From: an uncultured Gemmatimonadota bacterium
Lineage (GTDB): Bacteria > Gemmatimonadota > Gemmatimonadetes > Gemmatimonadales > Gemmatimonadaceae
Direction: 5' to 3'
DNA length: 11,273 nt
Assembly: GCA_946479015.1 (NCBI GenBank)
Contig: CAMLEQ010000090.1
Location: forward strand, 1-11,273
A model generated the notes under the pieces. The model saw only the letters and a program-made list of their open reading frames with translations, was not told where the DNA came from and did no database searches. Shown piece after piece: positions 1 to 8,862 of the stretch (the stretch's first letter is position 1; every line of letters begins with the position of its first letter). Both the position numbers and the translations under genes were made by a program.

Positions 1-170
1 GCCGCCTCGCCGTCCGCCACATCCAGAAGCGGGAGACGGCGGACAAGCTGTTCCGCGAGGTCGGGCCGAAGTTCGCCGCTCGCCCCGGCGGGTACACGCG
101 CATTCTCAAGACCGGCCACCGCAAGGGTGACGGCGCGGAGATGGCGCGCATCGAGCTGATCGAGAGCTGA
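1..170 (+). CDS. rplQ: Large ribosomal subunit protein L17, C-terminal part (5' truncated by window edge)
   Basis: Reading from base 3, the last 55 residues of L17 are present, ending in TGA at 168-170; the upstream part lies outside the window. The segment carries the family's conserved end: [17 protein letters not shown], then [20 protein letters not shown] and the MARIELIES tail. L17 is a 50S subunit protein, usually about 120-130 residues, so slightly under half is visible. In most bacteria rplQ follows rpoA at the end of the alpha operon, so rpoA is expected just upstream. Only two bases separate its stop codon from the rpmB start, so the two are surely co-transcribed and probably translationally coupled. 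No truncation other than the window edge is seen. Confidence 0.95.
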   Translation, partial: RLAVRHIQKRETADKLFREVGPKFAARPGGYTRILKTGHRKGDGAEMARIELIES

Positions 171-172
171 CC

Positions 173-385
173 ATGCACAACAGAAGCTGCTACGTGTGCG
201 GCAAGGGCGTCGCCTTCGGCAACAACGTCTCGCACGCCAACAACAAGACGCGCCGCGTCTGGAAGCCCAACCTCCAGGTCGCGCGCATCCTCGTGGACGG
301 AAAGATCACGAAGATCAAGGTCTGCACCCGCTGCCTCAACGCCGGCAAGATCCAGCGGGCGCCGCGAGGCACGCAGGTCGCGTGA
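173..385 (+). CDS. rpmB: Large ribosomal subunit protein L28, zinc-ribbon form
   Basis: A 70-residue protein of normal length for bacterial L28, a 50S subunit component. The family core [19 protein letters not shown] covers residues 17-35. Two cysteine pairs, C6/C9 (CYVC) and C51/C54 (CTRC), are the four ligands of the zinc-binding (C+) form of this protein; E. coli-type L28 lacks them. The ATG lies two bases after the rplQ stop, with no separate Shine-Dalgarno sequence, so translation probably relies on ribosomes finishing rplQ. The gene is followed 35 bases later by an intrinsic terminator, making it the last gene of the ribosomal transcript. Pairing with rplQ rather than rpmG is unusual. 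The family assignment itself is secure. Confidence 0.95.
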   Translation: MHNRSCYVCGKGVAFGNNVSHANNKTRRVWKPNLQVARILVDGKITKIKVCTRCLNAGKIQRAPRGTQVA

Positions 386-420
386 CCGTCCCCGTCGTGC
401 CGAACCGGACCATGGAGAGA

Positions 421-446
421 GGGGAGCGATCGGGCTCCCCTTTTTT
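421..446 (+). terminator. Rho-independent terminator after rpmB
   Basis: A perfect 7-bp GC-rich stem, GGGGAGC at 421-427 with GCTCCCC at 434-440, encloses the six-base loop GATCGG and is followed directly by six T residues (441-446). This is a textbook intrinsic terminator on the + strand. It closes the rplQ-rpmB transcript and separates it from the polysaccharide genes, which therefore need their own promoter or depend on read-through. Confidence 0.88.
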
Positions 447-455
447 CTATCCCAT

Positions 456-477
456 GGTCAGGGTCGACGCCCTGATC
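456..477 (+). promoter_or_regulatory. Hairpin in the gmd leader
   Basis: An inverted repeat pairs GGTCAGGG (456-463) with CCCTGATC (470-477) around the loop TCGACG, giving an 8-bp stem with one G-U pair in RNA. It lies in the 60-base space between the terminator T-run and the gmd ATG. There is no following T-run, so it is not a second intrinsic terminator. The 7-mer CACTGAC follows twice with an 8-base period (478-484 and 486-492). No convincing -35/-10 pair or Shine-Dalgarno sequence is visible here. Whether the hairpin is an operator, an RNA element or chance is unknown. Confidence 0.35.
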
Positions 478-491
478 CACTGACTCACTGA

Positions 492-1472
<981 letters not shown>

Positions 1473-1475
1473 GTG

Positions 1476-2435
1476 ATGCGGGCGCTCGTCACCGGGGCCG
1501 CGGGGTTCGTGGGGCAGTGGCTGTGCCTCGAGCTGCTGCGCGAGGGGTGGGAGGTCGCTGGCGCGCGGCTGGGCGACGGCATTCCGGACGGTGCGCTGTC
1601 GGCGGAGGCGCGCGGCGCGGTGCGCTGGGTGGCGTGCGACGTGACGGTCGCCGCCGACCTGCGTGGCGCGCTCGACGCGGCGCGTCCCGACGCGGTGTTC
1701 CACCTGGCGGGGATCGCCTCGGTGCCGCAGGCGACCGCCGATCCCGGCCACGCCTTCGACGTCAATGCCGGCGCGGCGGTGCGGCTGCTCGCCGAGATCG
1801 CGGCGCGCCGGCGCGCCGGGACGCTCGACCCCACCGTCCTCGTGGTGGGCAGCGGCGAGCAGTACGGGCGGCACGATGTGGCGGAGCAGCCGCTGGGGGA
1901 GGGCGCCGAGCAGCGCCCCCTGAACAGCTACGCCGCATCGAAGGCGGCGCAGGAAGTGGCGGCGCTCGCCGCGTGTCGCGCCGACGGCGTGCGCGTGATC
2001 GTCACGCGCTCCTTCAACCACAGCGGTCCCGGCCAGTCGGATCGCTTCGTCCTTCCCGCGCTCGTGCGCCGCGCGCTGGCGCTGCGCGACACCGGCGGGA
2101 GCATCCTCGCGCTCGGCAATGCCACGCCCGTGCGCGACTTCCTGCACGTGGCCGACGTGGCGCGCGCGTACCGGCTGCTGGCCGAGCGCGGCGCCGCCGG
2201 CGAGGCGTACAACGTCGCTCGCGGCACCGGGGTGGACGTGGCGACGCTCGCCGCCCGCGTGCTTGCCCTGGCCGGCGCCGATGCGAGATTGCAGAGCGAT
2301 CCGGCGCTCGTGCGTCCGGTCGAAGTCCCCGTGCTCGTGGGCTCGCCGGCGAAGCTCCGTGCGGCCACCGGGTGGACCGCCGAACACTCCCTGGACTCCA
2401 TCATCGAAGATCTGATCCGTGCCACGTCGCGCTGA
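1476..2435 (+). CDS. rmd: GDP-4-dehydro-6-deoxy-D-mannose reductase (Rmd-like)
   Basis: A 319-residue extended short-chain dehydrogenase predicted to reduce the Gmd product at C4 to GDP-D-rhamnose. Seen: TGAAGFVG at 6-13 (NAD(P)-binding); S126 and E128 in GSGEQYG; Y152-x3-K156 in [14 protein letters not shown] at 180-187; [14 protein letters not shown] near 219-232; and [10 protein letters not shown] followed by KLRAATGW at 280-300. The last two blocks resemble known Rmd proteins and, with gmd directly upstream, decide the call. A reductase giving GDP-6-deoxy-D-talose is possible, since the C4 stereochemistry cannot be read from sequence; GDP-fucose synthase is less likely. A GTG at 1473, right after the gmd stop, would add one Met; ATG at 1476 is preferred and gives the usual family N-terminus. 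The 3' end overlaps carB by 17 bases, implying translational coupling. Confidence 0.82.
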   Translation: MRALVTGAAGFVGQWLCLELLREGWEVAGARLGDGIPDGALSAEARGAVRWVACDVTVAADLRGALDAARPDAVFHLAGIASVPQATADPGHAFDVNAGAAVRLLAEIAARRRAGTLDPTVLVVGSGEQYGRHDVAEQPLGEGAEQRPLNSYAASKAAQEVAALAACRADGVRVIVTRSFNHSGPGQSDRFVLPALVRRALALRDTGGSILALGNATPVRDFLHVADVARAYRLLAERGAAGEAYNVARGTGVDVATLAARVLALAGADARLQSDPALVRPVEVPVLVGSPAKLRAATGWTAEHSLDSIIEDLIRATSR

Positions 2436-5400
2436 CCTCCATCGCATTCTCCTCATCGGCTCCGGCCCGATCGTCATCGGGCAGGCGGCGGAATTCGACT
2501 ACTCCGGCACGCAGGCGGCGAAGGCGCTGCGCGAGGAGGGATACGAGGTGATCCTCGTCAACTCGAATCCCGCCACGATCATGACGGATCCGGAGTTCGC
2601 CGACCGCACGTACATCGAGCCGGTGACGCCGGAGATCGTGGAGCAGGTGATCGCCCGCGAGCGGCCGGACGCGCTTCTCCCCACCATGGGCGGACAGACG
2701 GCGCTGAACGTGGCGATGGCGCTCGCCGAGCGCGGCGTGCTGGAGAAGTACGGCGTGGAGCTGATCGGCGCCGACGCGCGCGCCATCAGTCTGGCGGAAG
2801 ATCGCGAGCTGTTCGCCGAGGCGATGAAGCGGATCGGTCTGAAGGTCGCCACCGGCGGCATCGCGCGGTCGTGGGACGACGCGGTGGGGCTGATCCCCAC
2901 GGTGGGCTTCCCGGCGATCATCCGGCCGTCGTTCACGCTCGGCGGGTCGGGGGGCGGCGTCGCGTACAACCGCGAGGAGTACGAGGAGATCGTCCGGCGC
3001 GGGCTCGATCTGTCGCCGGTGGGGCAGGTGCTCATCGAGCGCAGCGTGCTCGGGTGGAAGGAGTTCGAGCTCGAGGTGATGCGCGACCACGCGGACAACG
3101 TCGTGATCGTGTGCTCGATCGAGAACATCGATCCCATGGGCGTGCACACGGGCGACTCGATCACCGTGGCGCCGGCGATGACGCTCACGGATCGCGAGTA
3201 CCAACTGATGCGCGATGCCGCCGTGGACGTGATCCGGGAGATCGGCGTCGCCGCCGGCGGGTGCAACATCCAGTTCGCCGTGAATCCCGAGGACGGCGAG
3301 ATGCTGGTGATCGAGATGAACCCGCGCGTGTCGCGCTCCTCGGCGCTGGCGTCGAAGGCGACGGGGTTCCCGATCGCGCGCATCGGGACGAAGCTCGCCG
3401 TGGGCTACCGGCTGGACGAGATCGCGAACGACATCACGAAGACGACCCCCGCCTCGTTCGAGCCGGTGCTCGACTACGTGGTGGTGAAGTGCCCGCGCTT
3501 CGCGTTCGAGAAGTTCAGCGCCGCGAACCCGGGGCTCACCACGCAGATGAAGTCGGTGGGAGAGTCGATGGCGATCGGCCGGACCTTCAAGGAGGCGCTC
3601 CAGAAGGGGCTGCGCGCGCTCGAGACCGGGCGGAGCGGCTGGGTGGCCGGGGCGACGCCGGCGGACGACCGGCTCCCCGATGACTCGCTCGAGTCGCTGC
3701 GCGGCGCGCTCCGGCAGCCGACGCCGGAGCGGATCTTCCAGGTGAAGCGCGCCCTGGAGCGCGGCCTCGACGTGGCGGAGATCCACGAGCTCACGCGCAT
3801 CGATCCCTGGTTCCTGGAGGAGATGCGGCAGCTCGTGCTGGCCGAGCGCGAGTGGGCGGCGCGGCCCGAGGTGGATGCCCGCGCGCTGCGGCGGATGAAG
3901 CGGATGGGCTTCTCCGACCGCCAGCTCGCTGCCCTCCGCGGCGAGAGCGAGACGGCGGCGCGGGAGCGCCGCTGGGCCCTCGGCGTCCGCCCGGTCTACA
4001 AGATGGTGGACACCTGCGCCGGGGAGTTCCCCTCCGCCACGCCGTACCTGTACGGGTGCTACGACGAGGAGAGCGAGGCGCCGCCCACGGGGCGCAAGTC
4101 GGTGGTGATCCTCGGCAGCGGGCCGAACCGGATCGGGCAGGGCGTCGAGTTCGACTACTGCTGCGTGCGGGCCGTGCTCGCGCTCCGCGAGCGCGGTTAC
4201 GAGACGATCATGGTCAACTCGAACCCCGAGACCGTCTCCACCGACTTCGACATCTCGGACAAGCTGTACTTCGAGCCGCTCACGCTCGAAGACGTGCTGG
4301 AGATCGTCGCGCGCGAGGAGCCGGAGGGGGTGATCGTGCAGCTCGGCGGCCAGACGCCGCTCAAGCTCACGCGCTCGCTCGAGGCCGCGGGAATCCGCAT
4401 CCTCGGCACCTCGCCCGATGCGATCGACATCGCCGAGGACCGCCGCCGCTTCGAGGCGGTGGCCCGCGCGGCGGGGGTGAACCAGCCCCCGAGCGGCACG
4501 GCGACGAGCGTGGACGAGGCGGTCGAGATCGCGGCGGGCGTGGGCTACCCCGTCCTCGTGCGCCCGAGCTACGTGCTCGGCGGACGCGCCATGCAGATCG
4601 TCTACGACGAGCCGCAGCTCCGCGAGTACTTCGAGCGCGCGGCGCGCGTGTCCGAGGACCGGCCGGTGCTCATCGACCGCTTCCTCGAGGATGCCTACGA
4701 GGTGGACGTGGACGCCGTGGCCGACGGCGAGCGCGTGGTGGTGGGCGGCGTGATGCAGCACATCGAGGATGCCGGCATCCACTCCGGCGACTCCGCGAGC
4801 GTGCTCCCGCCGTACATCATCGGCGAGCGCGACCTCGCGACGATGCGCGAGCACACCACCGCGCTGGCGAAGGCGCTCGGGGTGGTGGGGCTGATCAACG
4901 TGCAGTTCGCGATCAAGGACGGCACGGTCTACGTGCTGGAGGTGAACCCGCGCGCGAGCCGCACGGTGCCGTTCGTGTCCAAGGCGATCGGCGTGCCGCT
5001 CGCCTCGATCGCCGCGCGCGTGATGCTCGGGGAGTCGCTCGCCGCCGTCGGCTTCACCGACGAGGTGGTGCCGCCCTACGTCTCGGTGAAGGAGGCGGTG
5101 TTCCCCTTCAACAAGTTCCGCGAGGCGGATCCGATCCTCGGTCCCGAGATGCGCTCCACGGGCGAGGTGATGGGGATCTCCGACTCGTTCGGCAGCGCGT
5201 TCGCCAAGGCGCAGCTCGCGGCCGACAACGGGCTCCCGCTGGAGGGCGCGGTGCTGATCACGGTGAACGACTCGGACAAGGCCGCCGTGGTGCCCGTGGC
5301 CCGGCGCTTCCACGAGATGGGGTTCCGCGTGCTCGCCACCACGGGGACGGCGCGCTTCCTCCGCGCGCGCGGGATCCCCGCCGAGCGCGTGTTCAAGGTG

Positions 5401-5661
5401 CACGAGGGGCGCCCGCACGGCATCGACCTGATCGTGAACGGGCAGGTGCAGCTCCTCATCAACACGCCGCTCGGCAAGCACTCCCAGCGCGACGACTACA
5501 CGATGCGCCAGGCGGCCGTGGCGCACCGCATCCCGTACACCACCACGCTCTCGGCGGCCAACGCCGCGTGCGACGCCATTCTCTCGCTCCGTTTCCGGCC
5601 GCCGCGCGTGCGCTCGCTCCAGGAATGGCACGAGCTCACCCGCAGCGCCGTCGTCCCCTGA
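2419..5661 (+). CDS. carB: Carbamoyl phosphate synthase, large subunit
   Basis: The 1080-residue synthetase subunit makes carbamoyl phosphate from bicarbonate, ammonia (from the CarA glutaminase) and two ATP, feeding pyrimidine and arginine synthesis. It aligns almost without gaps to E. coli CarB (1073). First ATP-grasp half: [10 protein letters not shown]129, R169, metal ligands E299 and N301. Oligomerisation region about 400-550. Second half: [10 protein letters not shown]715, E841 and N843. Ornithine-site positions E783, D791, E892 and T1042 are kept. The C-terminal MGS-like allosteric domain (about 940-1080) keeps K954, T974, T977, K993 and N1015, but position 1017 is Pro where E. coli has Thr, so effector response may differ. 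The GTG start inside the end of rmd gives [17 protein letters not shown], matching the E. coli N-terminus. carA is not in the window; the sugar-gene neighbours are unusual. Confidence 0.98.
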   Translation: MPRRADLHRILLIGSGPIVIGQAAEFDYSGTQAAKALREEGYEVILVNSNPATIMTDPEFADRTYIEPVTPEIVEQVIARERPDALLPTMGGQTALNVAMALAERGVLEKYGVELIGADARAISLAEDRELFAEAMKRIGLKVATGGIARSWDDAVGLIPTVGFPAIIRPSFTLGGSGGGVAYNREEYEEIVRRGLDLSPVGQVLIERSVLGWKEFELEVMRDHADNVVIVCSIENIDPMGVHTGDSITVAPAMTLTDREYQLMRDAAVDVIREIGVAAGGCNIQFAVNPEDGEMLVIEMNPRVSRSSALASKATGFPIARIGTKLAVGYRLDEIANDITKTTPASFEPVLDYVVVKCPRFAFEKFSAANPGLTTQMKSVGESMAIGRTFKEALQKGLRALETGRSGWVAGATPADDRLPDDSLESLRGALRQPTPERIFQVKRALERGLDVAEIHELTRIDPWFLEEMRQLVLAEREWAARPEVDARALRRMKRMGFSDRQLAALRGESETAARERRWALGVRPVYKMVDTCAGEFPSATPYLYGCYDEESEAPPTGRKSVVILGSGPNRIGQGVEFDYCCVRAVLALRERGYETIMVNSNPETVSTDFDISDKLYFEPLTLEDVLEIVAREEPEGVIVQLGGQTPLKLTRSLEAAGIRILGTSPDAIDIAEDRRRFEAVARAAGVNQPPSGTATSVDEAVEIAAGVGYPVLVRPSYVLGGRAMQIVYDEPQLREYFERAARVSEDRPVLIDRFLEDAYEVDVDAVADGERVVVGGVMQHIEDAGIHSGDSASVLPPYIIGERDLATMREHTTALAKALGVVGLINVQFAIKDGTVYVLEVNPRASRTVPFVSKAIGVPLASIAARVMLGESLAAVGFTDEVVPPYVSVKEAVFPFNKFREADPILGPEMRSTGEVMGISDSFGSAFAKAQLAADNGLPLEGAVLITVNDSDKAAVVPVARRFHEMGFRVLATTGTARFLRARGIPAERVFKVHEGRPHGIDLIVNGQVQLLINTPLGKHSQRDDYTMRQAAVAHRIPYTTTLSAANAACDAILSLRFRPPRVRSLQEWHELTRSAVVP

Positions 5662-5677
5662 TCATCGGGCCGCGAGT

Positions 5678-5701
5678 CCCGATTCCCGATTCCCGATTCC
5701 C
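5678..5701 (+). repeat. Perfect heptamer tandem repeat at the aminotransferase start; G-quadruplex-capable on the minus strand
   Basis: Three exact copies of CCCGATT followed by CCC fill 24 bases ending at the base before the ATG at 5702. On the minus strand this reads as four GGG runs separated by three AATC loops, the canonical G3-N4 quadruplex pattern; the + strand could form an i-motif. The repeat occupies the place where a Shine-Dalgarno sequence would be, and none is present. An ATCGGG at 5664-5669 can also pair with the first CCCGAT (5678-5683), giving a 6-bp hairpin with an 8-base loop. The repeat itself is certain; any function is inference. Confidence 0.9.
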
Positions 5702-6814
5702 ATGCCCGTTCCGCTTCTCGACCTTCGCGCCCAGCACGCCGCCATCCGGGACGATGTCGTCCGCGCCATGATGCAGGTGGTGGACGATCAGCTCTTCATC
5801 CTCGGCAAGCCGGTGGAGCAGCTCGAGGCCGCCGTGGCCGAGCTCTCGTGCGCCCGCTTCGCCATCGGCTGCGCCAGCGGCACCGATGCGCTCCTGCTCG
5901 CGCTGCGCGCGCTGGACATCGGCCGCGGCGACGAGGTGGTGACCACGCCGTTCACCTTCTTCGCCACCGCCGGCACGATCCACAACGTGGGCGCCACGCC
6001 GGTGTTCGTGGACATCGAGCCGGACACGTTCGCGATGTCGGTGGAGCAGGCGGCGGCCGCGGTCGGGCCGCGCACGCGCGCGGTGGTGCCGGTGGACCTG
6101 TTCGGCCAGATGGCGCCGATCGAGCGCTACGCCGCGGCGATGCCGTCGCTCCCGCTCATCGAGGACGCCGCGCAGTCCATCGGCGCCCGCCGGCGGATCG
6201 ACGGCCGGTGGACGATGGCCGGCGAGCGGGCGACGATCGGCACCTTCAGCTTCTTCCCGTCCAAGAACCTGGGCGGCTATGGCGACGGCGGGATGATGGT
6301 CACGCAGGACGAGGCGATCGCCACGCGCCTCCGCCGGCTGCGCGTGCACGGCGGCGCCACACAGTACTTCCACGACGAGGTGGGCTACAACTCGCGGCTG
6401 GATGCACTCCAGGCGGCGGTGCTGCTCGCGAAGCTGCCGCACCTGGCGGGGTGGAGCGCCGCCCGGCGCGAGCACGCGGCGTACTACGATGCCGCGTTCG
6501 CGGACGTGCCCGAGGTGCGCACGCCGGTGATCGATCCGGAGAACGAGTCGATCTACAACCAGTACACGCTGCGCGTGGAGCGCCGCGATGCGCTGCAGGC
6601 GCACCTCAAGGCGAAGGGAATCGGCTCGGCGATCTACTATCCGCTCCCGTTGCACCTCCAGCCCTGTTTCGCTTACTTGGGCTATCGCGAGGGGAGCTGC
6701 CCCGAGGCCGAGCGGGCCGCGCGGGAGGTGCTCTCGCTCCCCGTGTTCCCCGAGCTCACCCGCGCGCAGCAGGACGAGACCATCACCGCGGTGCGCTCGT
6801 TCTACGGACGATGA
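5702..6814 (+). CDS. DegT/DnrJ/EryC1/StrS-family nucleotide-sugar aminotransferase
   Basis: A 370-residue PLP-dependent aminotransferase (fold type I) of the family that transfers an amino group, usually from glutamate, to keto nucleotide sugars in the cytoplasm. Seen: PLLDLRAQH at the N-terminus; ASGTDAL at 58-64, which holds the cofactor phosphate; EDAAQSIGA at 154-162 with D155 expected to contact the PLP ring nitrogen; K188 in FSFFPSKNLGGYGDGG, the Schiff-base lysine; and NSRLDALQAA at 230-239. The PSKNLG-YGDGG block and the overall layout recall WbpE-type 3-aminotransferases more than perosamine synthases, but substrate cannot be fixed from sequence. The adjacent UDP-sugar 4,6-dehydratase suggests a 4-keto-6-deoxy UDP-sugar as substrate; the Gmd product is another option. 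The ATG is the only plausible start. It follows a 40-base spacer after carB that is mostly a tandem repeat. Confidence 0.92.
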   Translation: MPVPLLDLRAQHAAIRDDVVRAMMQVVDDQLFILGKPVEQLEAAVAELSCARFAIGCASGTDALLLALRALDIGRGDEVVTTPFTFFATAGTIHNVGATPVFVDIEPDTFAMSVEQAAAAVGPRTRAVVPVDLFGQMAPIERYAAAMPSLPLIEDAAQSIGARRRIDGRWTMAGERATIGTFSFFPSKNLGGYGDGGMMVTQDEAIATRLRRLRVHGGATQYFHDEVGYNSRLDALQAAVLLAKLPHLAGWSAARREHAAYYDAAFADVPEVRTPVIDPENESIYNQYTLRVERRDALQAHLKAKGIGSAIYYPLPLHLQPCFAYLGYREGSCPEAERAAREVLSLPVFPELTRAQQDETITAVRSFYGR

Positions 6815-6840
6815 GCTGACGTAGTACCAGGCGCGTGACC

Positions 6841-6858
6841 GCCGGCGCCGTTGCCGGC
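6841..6858 (+). other. Small GC hairpin before the dehydratase start
   Basis: GCCGGC occurs at 6841-6846 and 6853-6858 around the six bases GCCGTT, forming a perfect 6-bp GC stem. If translation starts at ATG 6877 this lies in the 62-base untranslated spacer; if it starts at GTG 6835 it is coding. No T-run follows. In DNA this GC-rich such a short inverted repeat could be chance. Confidence 0.3.
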
Positions 6859-6876
6859 AGAGAAGAGTGGGCGAGG

Positions 6877-8862
6877 ATGCACACAGACGCGAAGACGACG
6901 CACGCCGCGGCGGCGCCCGCCGCGGGCCACGGCGATGCCCGGGATGAGACGGAGCTCCAGATCCCGGGCGCGCTGTACCGGCACCGACGGATCCTGGTGG
7001 TGGCCTTCCACCTCGTGCTCGTGGCGTCGAGCTACGCGCTGGCGTTCATGCTGCGGTTCGACCGCATGATCCCCGCCGCGTACGCCGCCACGTACTGGAG
7101 CACGCTCGGCCCGCTTCTCGTCTTTCGCCTCTCCGCGTTCGCGTTCTTCCGGCTGTTCAGCGGCTGGTGGCGGTACGTGGGGATGCGCGATCTCCACGCG
7201 CTGCTCAAGGCGGTGGCGCTCAGCAGCGTGCTGTTCGTCACCTCGCTCGTGTTCACCGGGCACGCGTACGACTATCCGCGCTCCGTGCTCGTGATCGACG
7301 CGATCCTCACGCTCGTGCTCATCGGCGGCGTGCGGTTCGCCCTCCGGGCGGTGCGCGAGAGCCGGCGGCCGGCCGCGGCCGCGCCGCGCCTCCGCCGCGT
7401 GCTGATCATCGGCGCGGGGGACGCGGGGGAGCTGCTCCTCCGCGAGATGCACAACAATCCGCGGCTCGGCTACGTCCCCGTGGGCTTCGTGGACGATGAT
7501 CCGCGCAAGACCGGCTTCCACATCCACGGCGTGCCGGTCCGCGGCACCAGCGCGCGGCTCGCCGAGGTGCTGGCCGCCCACCCCGCGGACGAGCTGATCA
7601 TCGCCATCCCGTCCGCCTCGCGCGATCAGATCCAGGCGATCGTCAACCGCTGTCTCGCGCTCAAGCTCCCGTTCAAGATCCTGCCGGCGATCGCCGCGCT
7701 CACGGGGCGCGTCCACCTGAGCCAGGTGCGCCCGGTGCGCGTGGAGGATCTCCTCGGCCGCGACCCGGTGGACCTCGACGCCACGCTCATCCGCCGCGAC
7801 GTGGGAGGGAAGCGCGTGGTGATCACCGGCGCCGGGGGCTCGATCGGCTCCGAGCTCGCGCGCCAGATCGCGGCGTTCGATCCGGCGACGATCGCGCTCG
7901 TGGAGCGCGGCGAGAACGCCCTCTTCCTGATCGAGCAGGAGCTGCGCCGCAAGCACCCCACCCTCGACGTGCGGCCGGTGATCTGCGACATCCGCGACAC
8001 CCACGACCTGGCCCGCGTGTTCCGGGAGGTGCATCCCGACCTGGTGTACCACGCGGCGGCGTTCAAGCACGTGCCGATGATGGAGGCGCACCTCGCTCAC
8101 GCCGTGCACAACAACGTGTTCGGCACGCGGAACGTCGCCGGGCTGGCGGCGGAGCACGGCGCCAAGTTCGTGCTCATCTCCACCGACAAGGCGGTGAGCC
8201 CGAGCAACATCATGGGCGCCACCAAGCGGCTCGCCGAGAAGCTCGTGCTCTCGCTCAACGCGGGCGGGGAGCACCACTTCGTGGCGGTGCGCTTCGGCAA
8301 CGTGCTGGGGAGCAACGGCTCGGTGGTGCCGCTGTTCACGGAGCAGATCGCCGATGGCGGGCCGGTGACGGTGACGCACCCCGAGGCCACGCGCTACTTC
8401 ATGACGATCCCCGAGGCGGTGCAGCTCGTGCTCCAGGCGTCGGTGCTCGAGGAGGCGCGTGACAAGATCGTGATGCTGGAGATGGGCGCGCCGGTGCGGA
8501 TCGTGGACCTCGCGCGGAACCTCATCCGGCTCTCGGGGCTCGAGCCGGACGTGGACATCCCGATCGTCTTCACCGGCCTGCGCACGGGAGAGAAGCTGCA
8601 CGAGCAGCTCACCTCCGACACCGAGGAGACCATCCCGACGCGCTACGAGAAGATCCGGATCGTGCGCACCGATGCCCCGGCGAGCCTGGACGCCGGGCTC
8701 CAGCAGCTCTGGGACGCGGTGATCGCGCGCGACGAGCGCATCATCCTGCGCCGGCTCCAGGAGCTGGTGCCGGAGTTCGCCCCGCAGGCGGCGCTGATCG
8801 CCGGCCTGCGGGACCGCCTCGGGGCCGGGGAGGCCCGGCCCGCCACGCGCAACGTCGGGTGA
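6877..8862 (+). CDS. Membrane-bound UDP-N-acetylhexosamine 4,6-dehydratase, WbpM/PglF/CapD type
   Basis: A 661-residue inner-membrane protein. Four hydrophobic segments (about 39-61, 74-94, 109-128, 137-156) precede a Rossmann-like domain with GAGDAGE at 179-185 and a cytoplasmic extended short-chain dehydrogenase domain starting TGAGGSIGSE at 317. The usual YxxxK is replaced by M446-x3-K450 in NIMGATKR, with S435-T-D-K in STDKAV: the Ser-Met-Lys arrangement typical of WbpM and PglF, which form UDP-2-acetamido-2,6-dideoxy-4-keto-hexose from UDP-GlcNAc. RFGNVLGSNGSVVP and GLRTGEKLHEQL are further family blocks. Full length, no missing core residue. Start: ATG 6877 is preferred for its purine-rich upstream stretch AGAAGAG (6861-6867); an in-frame GTG at 6835 would add 14 residues. 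The neighbouring aminotransferase is the likely next enzyme. Its stop codon overlaps the start of the Wzi-like gene. Confidence 0.92.
   Translation: MHTDAKTTHAAAAPAAGHGDARDETELQIPGALYRHRRILVVAFHLVLVASSYALAFMLRFDRMIPAAYAATYWSTLGPLLVFRLSAFAFFRLFSGWWRYVGMRDLHALLKAVALSSVLFVTSLVFTGHAYDYPRSVLVIDAILTLVLIGGVRFALRAVRESRRPAAAAPRLRRVLIIGAGDAGELLLREMHNNPRLGYVPVGFVDDDPRKTGFHIHGVPVRGTSARLAEVLAAHPADELIIAIPSASRDQIQAIVNRCLALKLPFKILPAIAALTGRVHLSQVRPVRVEDLLGRDPVDLDATLIRRDVGGKRVVITGAGGSIGSELARQIAAFDPATIALVERGENALFLIEQELRRKHPTLDVRPVICDIRDTHDLARVFREVHPDLVYHAAAFKHVPMMEAHLAHAVHNNVFGTRNVAGLAAEHGAKFVLISTDKAVSPSNIMGATKRLAEKLVLSLNAGGEHHFVAVRFGNVLGSNGSVVPLFTEQIADGGPVTVTHPEATRYFMTIPEAVQLVLQASVLEEARDKIVMLEMGAPVRIVDLARNLIRLSGLEPDVDIPIVFTGLRTGEKLHEQLTSDTEETIPTRYEKIRIVRTDAPASLDAGLQQLWDAVIARDERIILRRLQELVPEFAPQAALIAGLRDRLGAGEARPATRNVG

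Noticed and set aside
2401..5631. A 1076-codon open frame on the minus strand, almost exactly opposite carB.
   Set aside because: GC-rich third codon positions make stop codons rare in the opposite strand. Its protein is rich in Arg, His, Asp and Glu with no recognisable domain, while carB on the + strand is unmistakable.
5702..6814. DegT-family protein as a transcription regulator, as the family name sometimes suggests.
   Set aside because: It has the full PLP site including the Schiff-base lysine and no DNA-binding domain.
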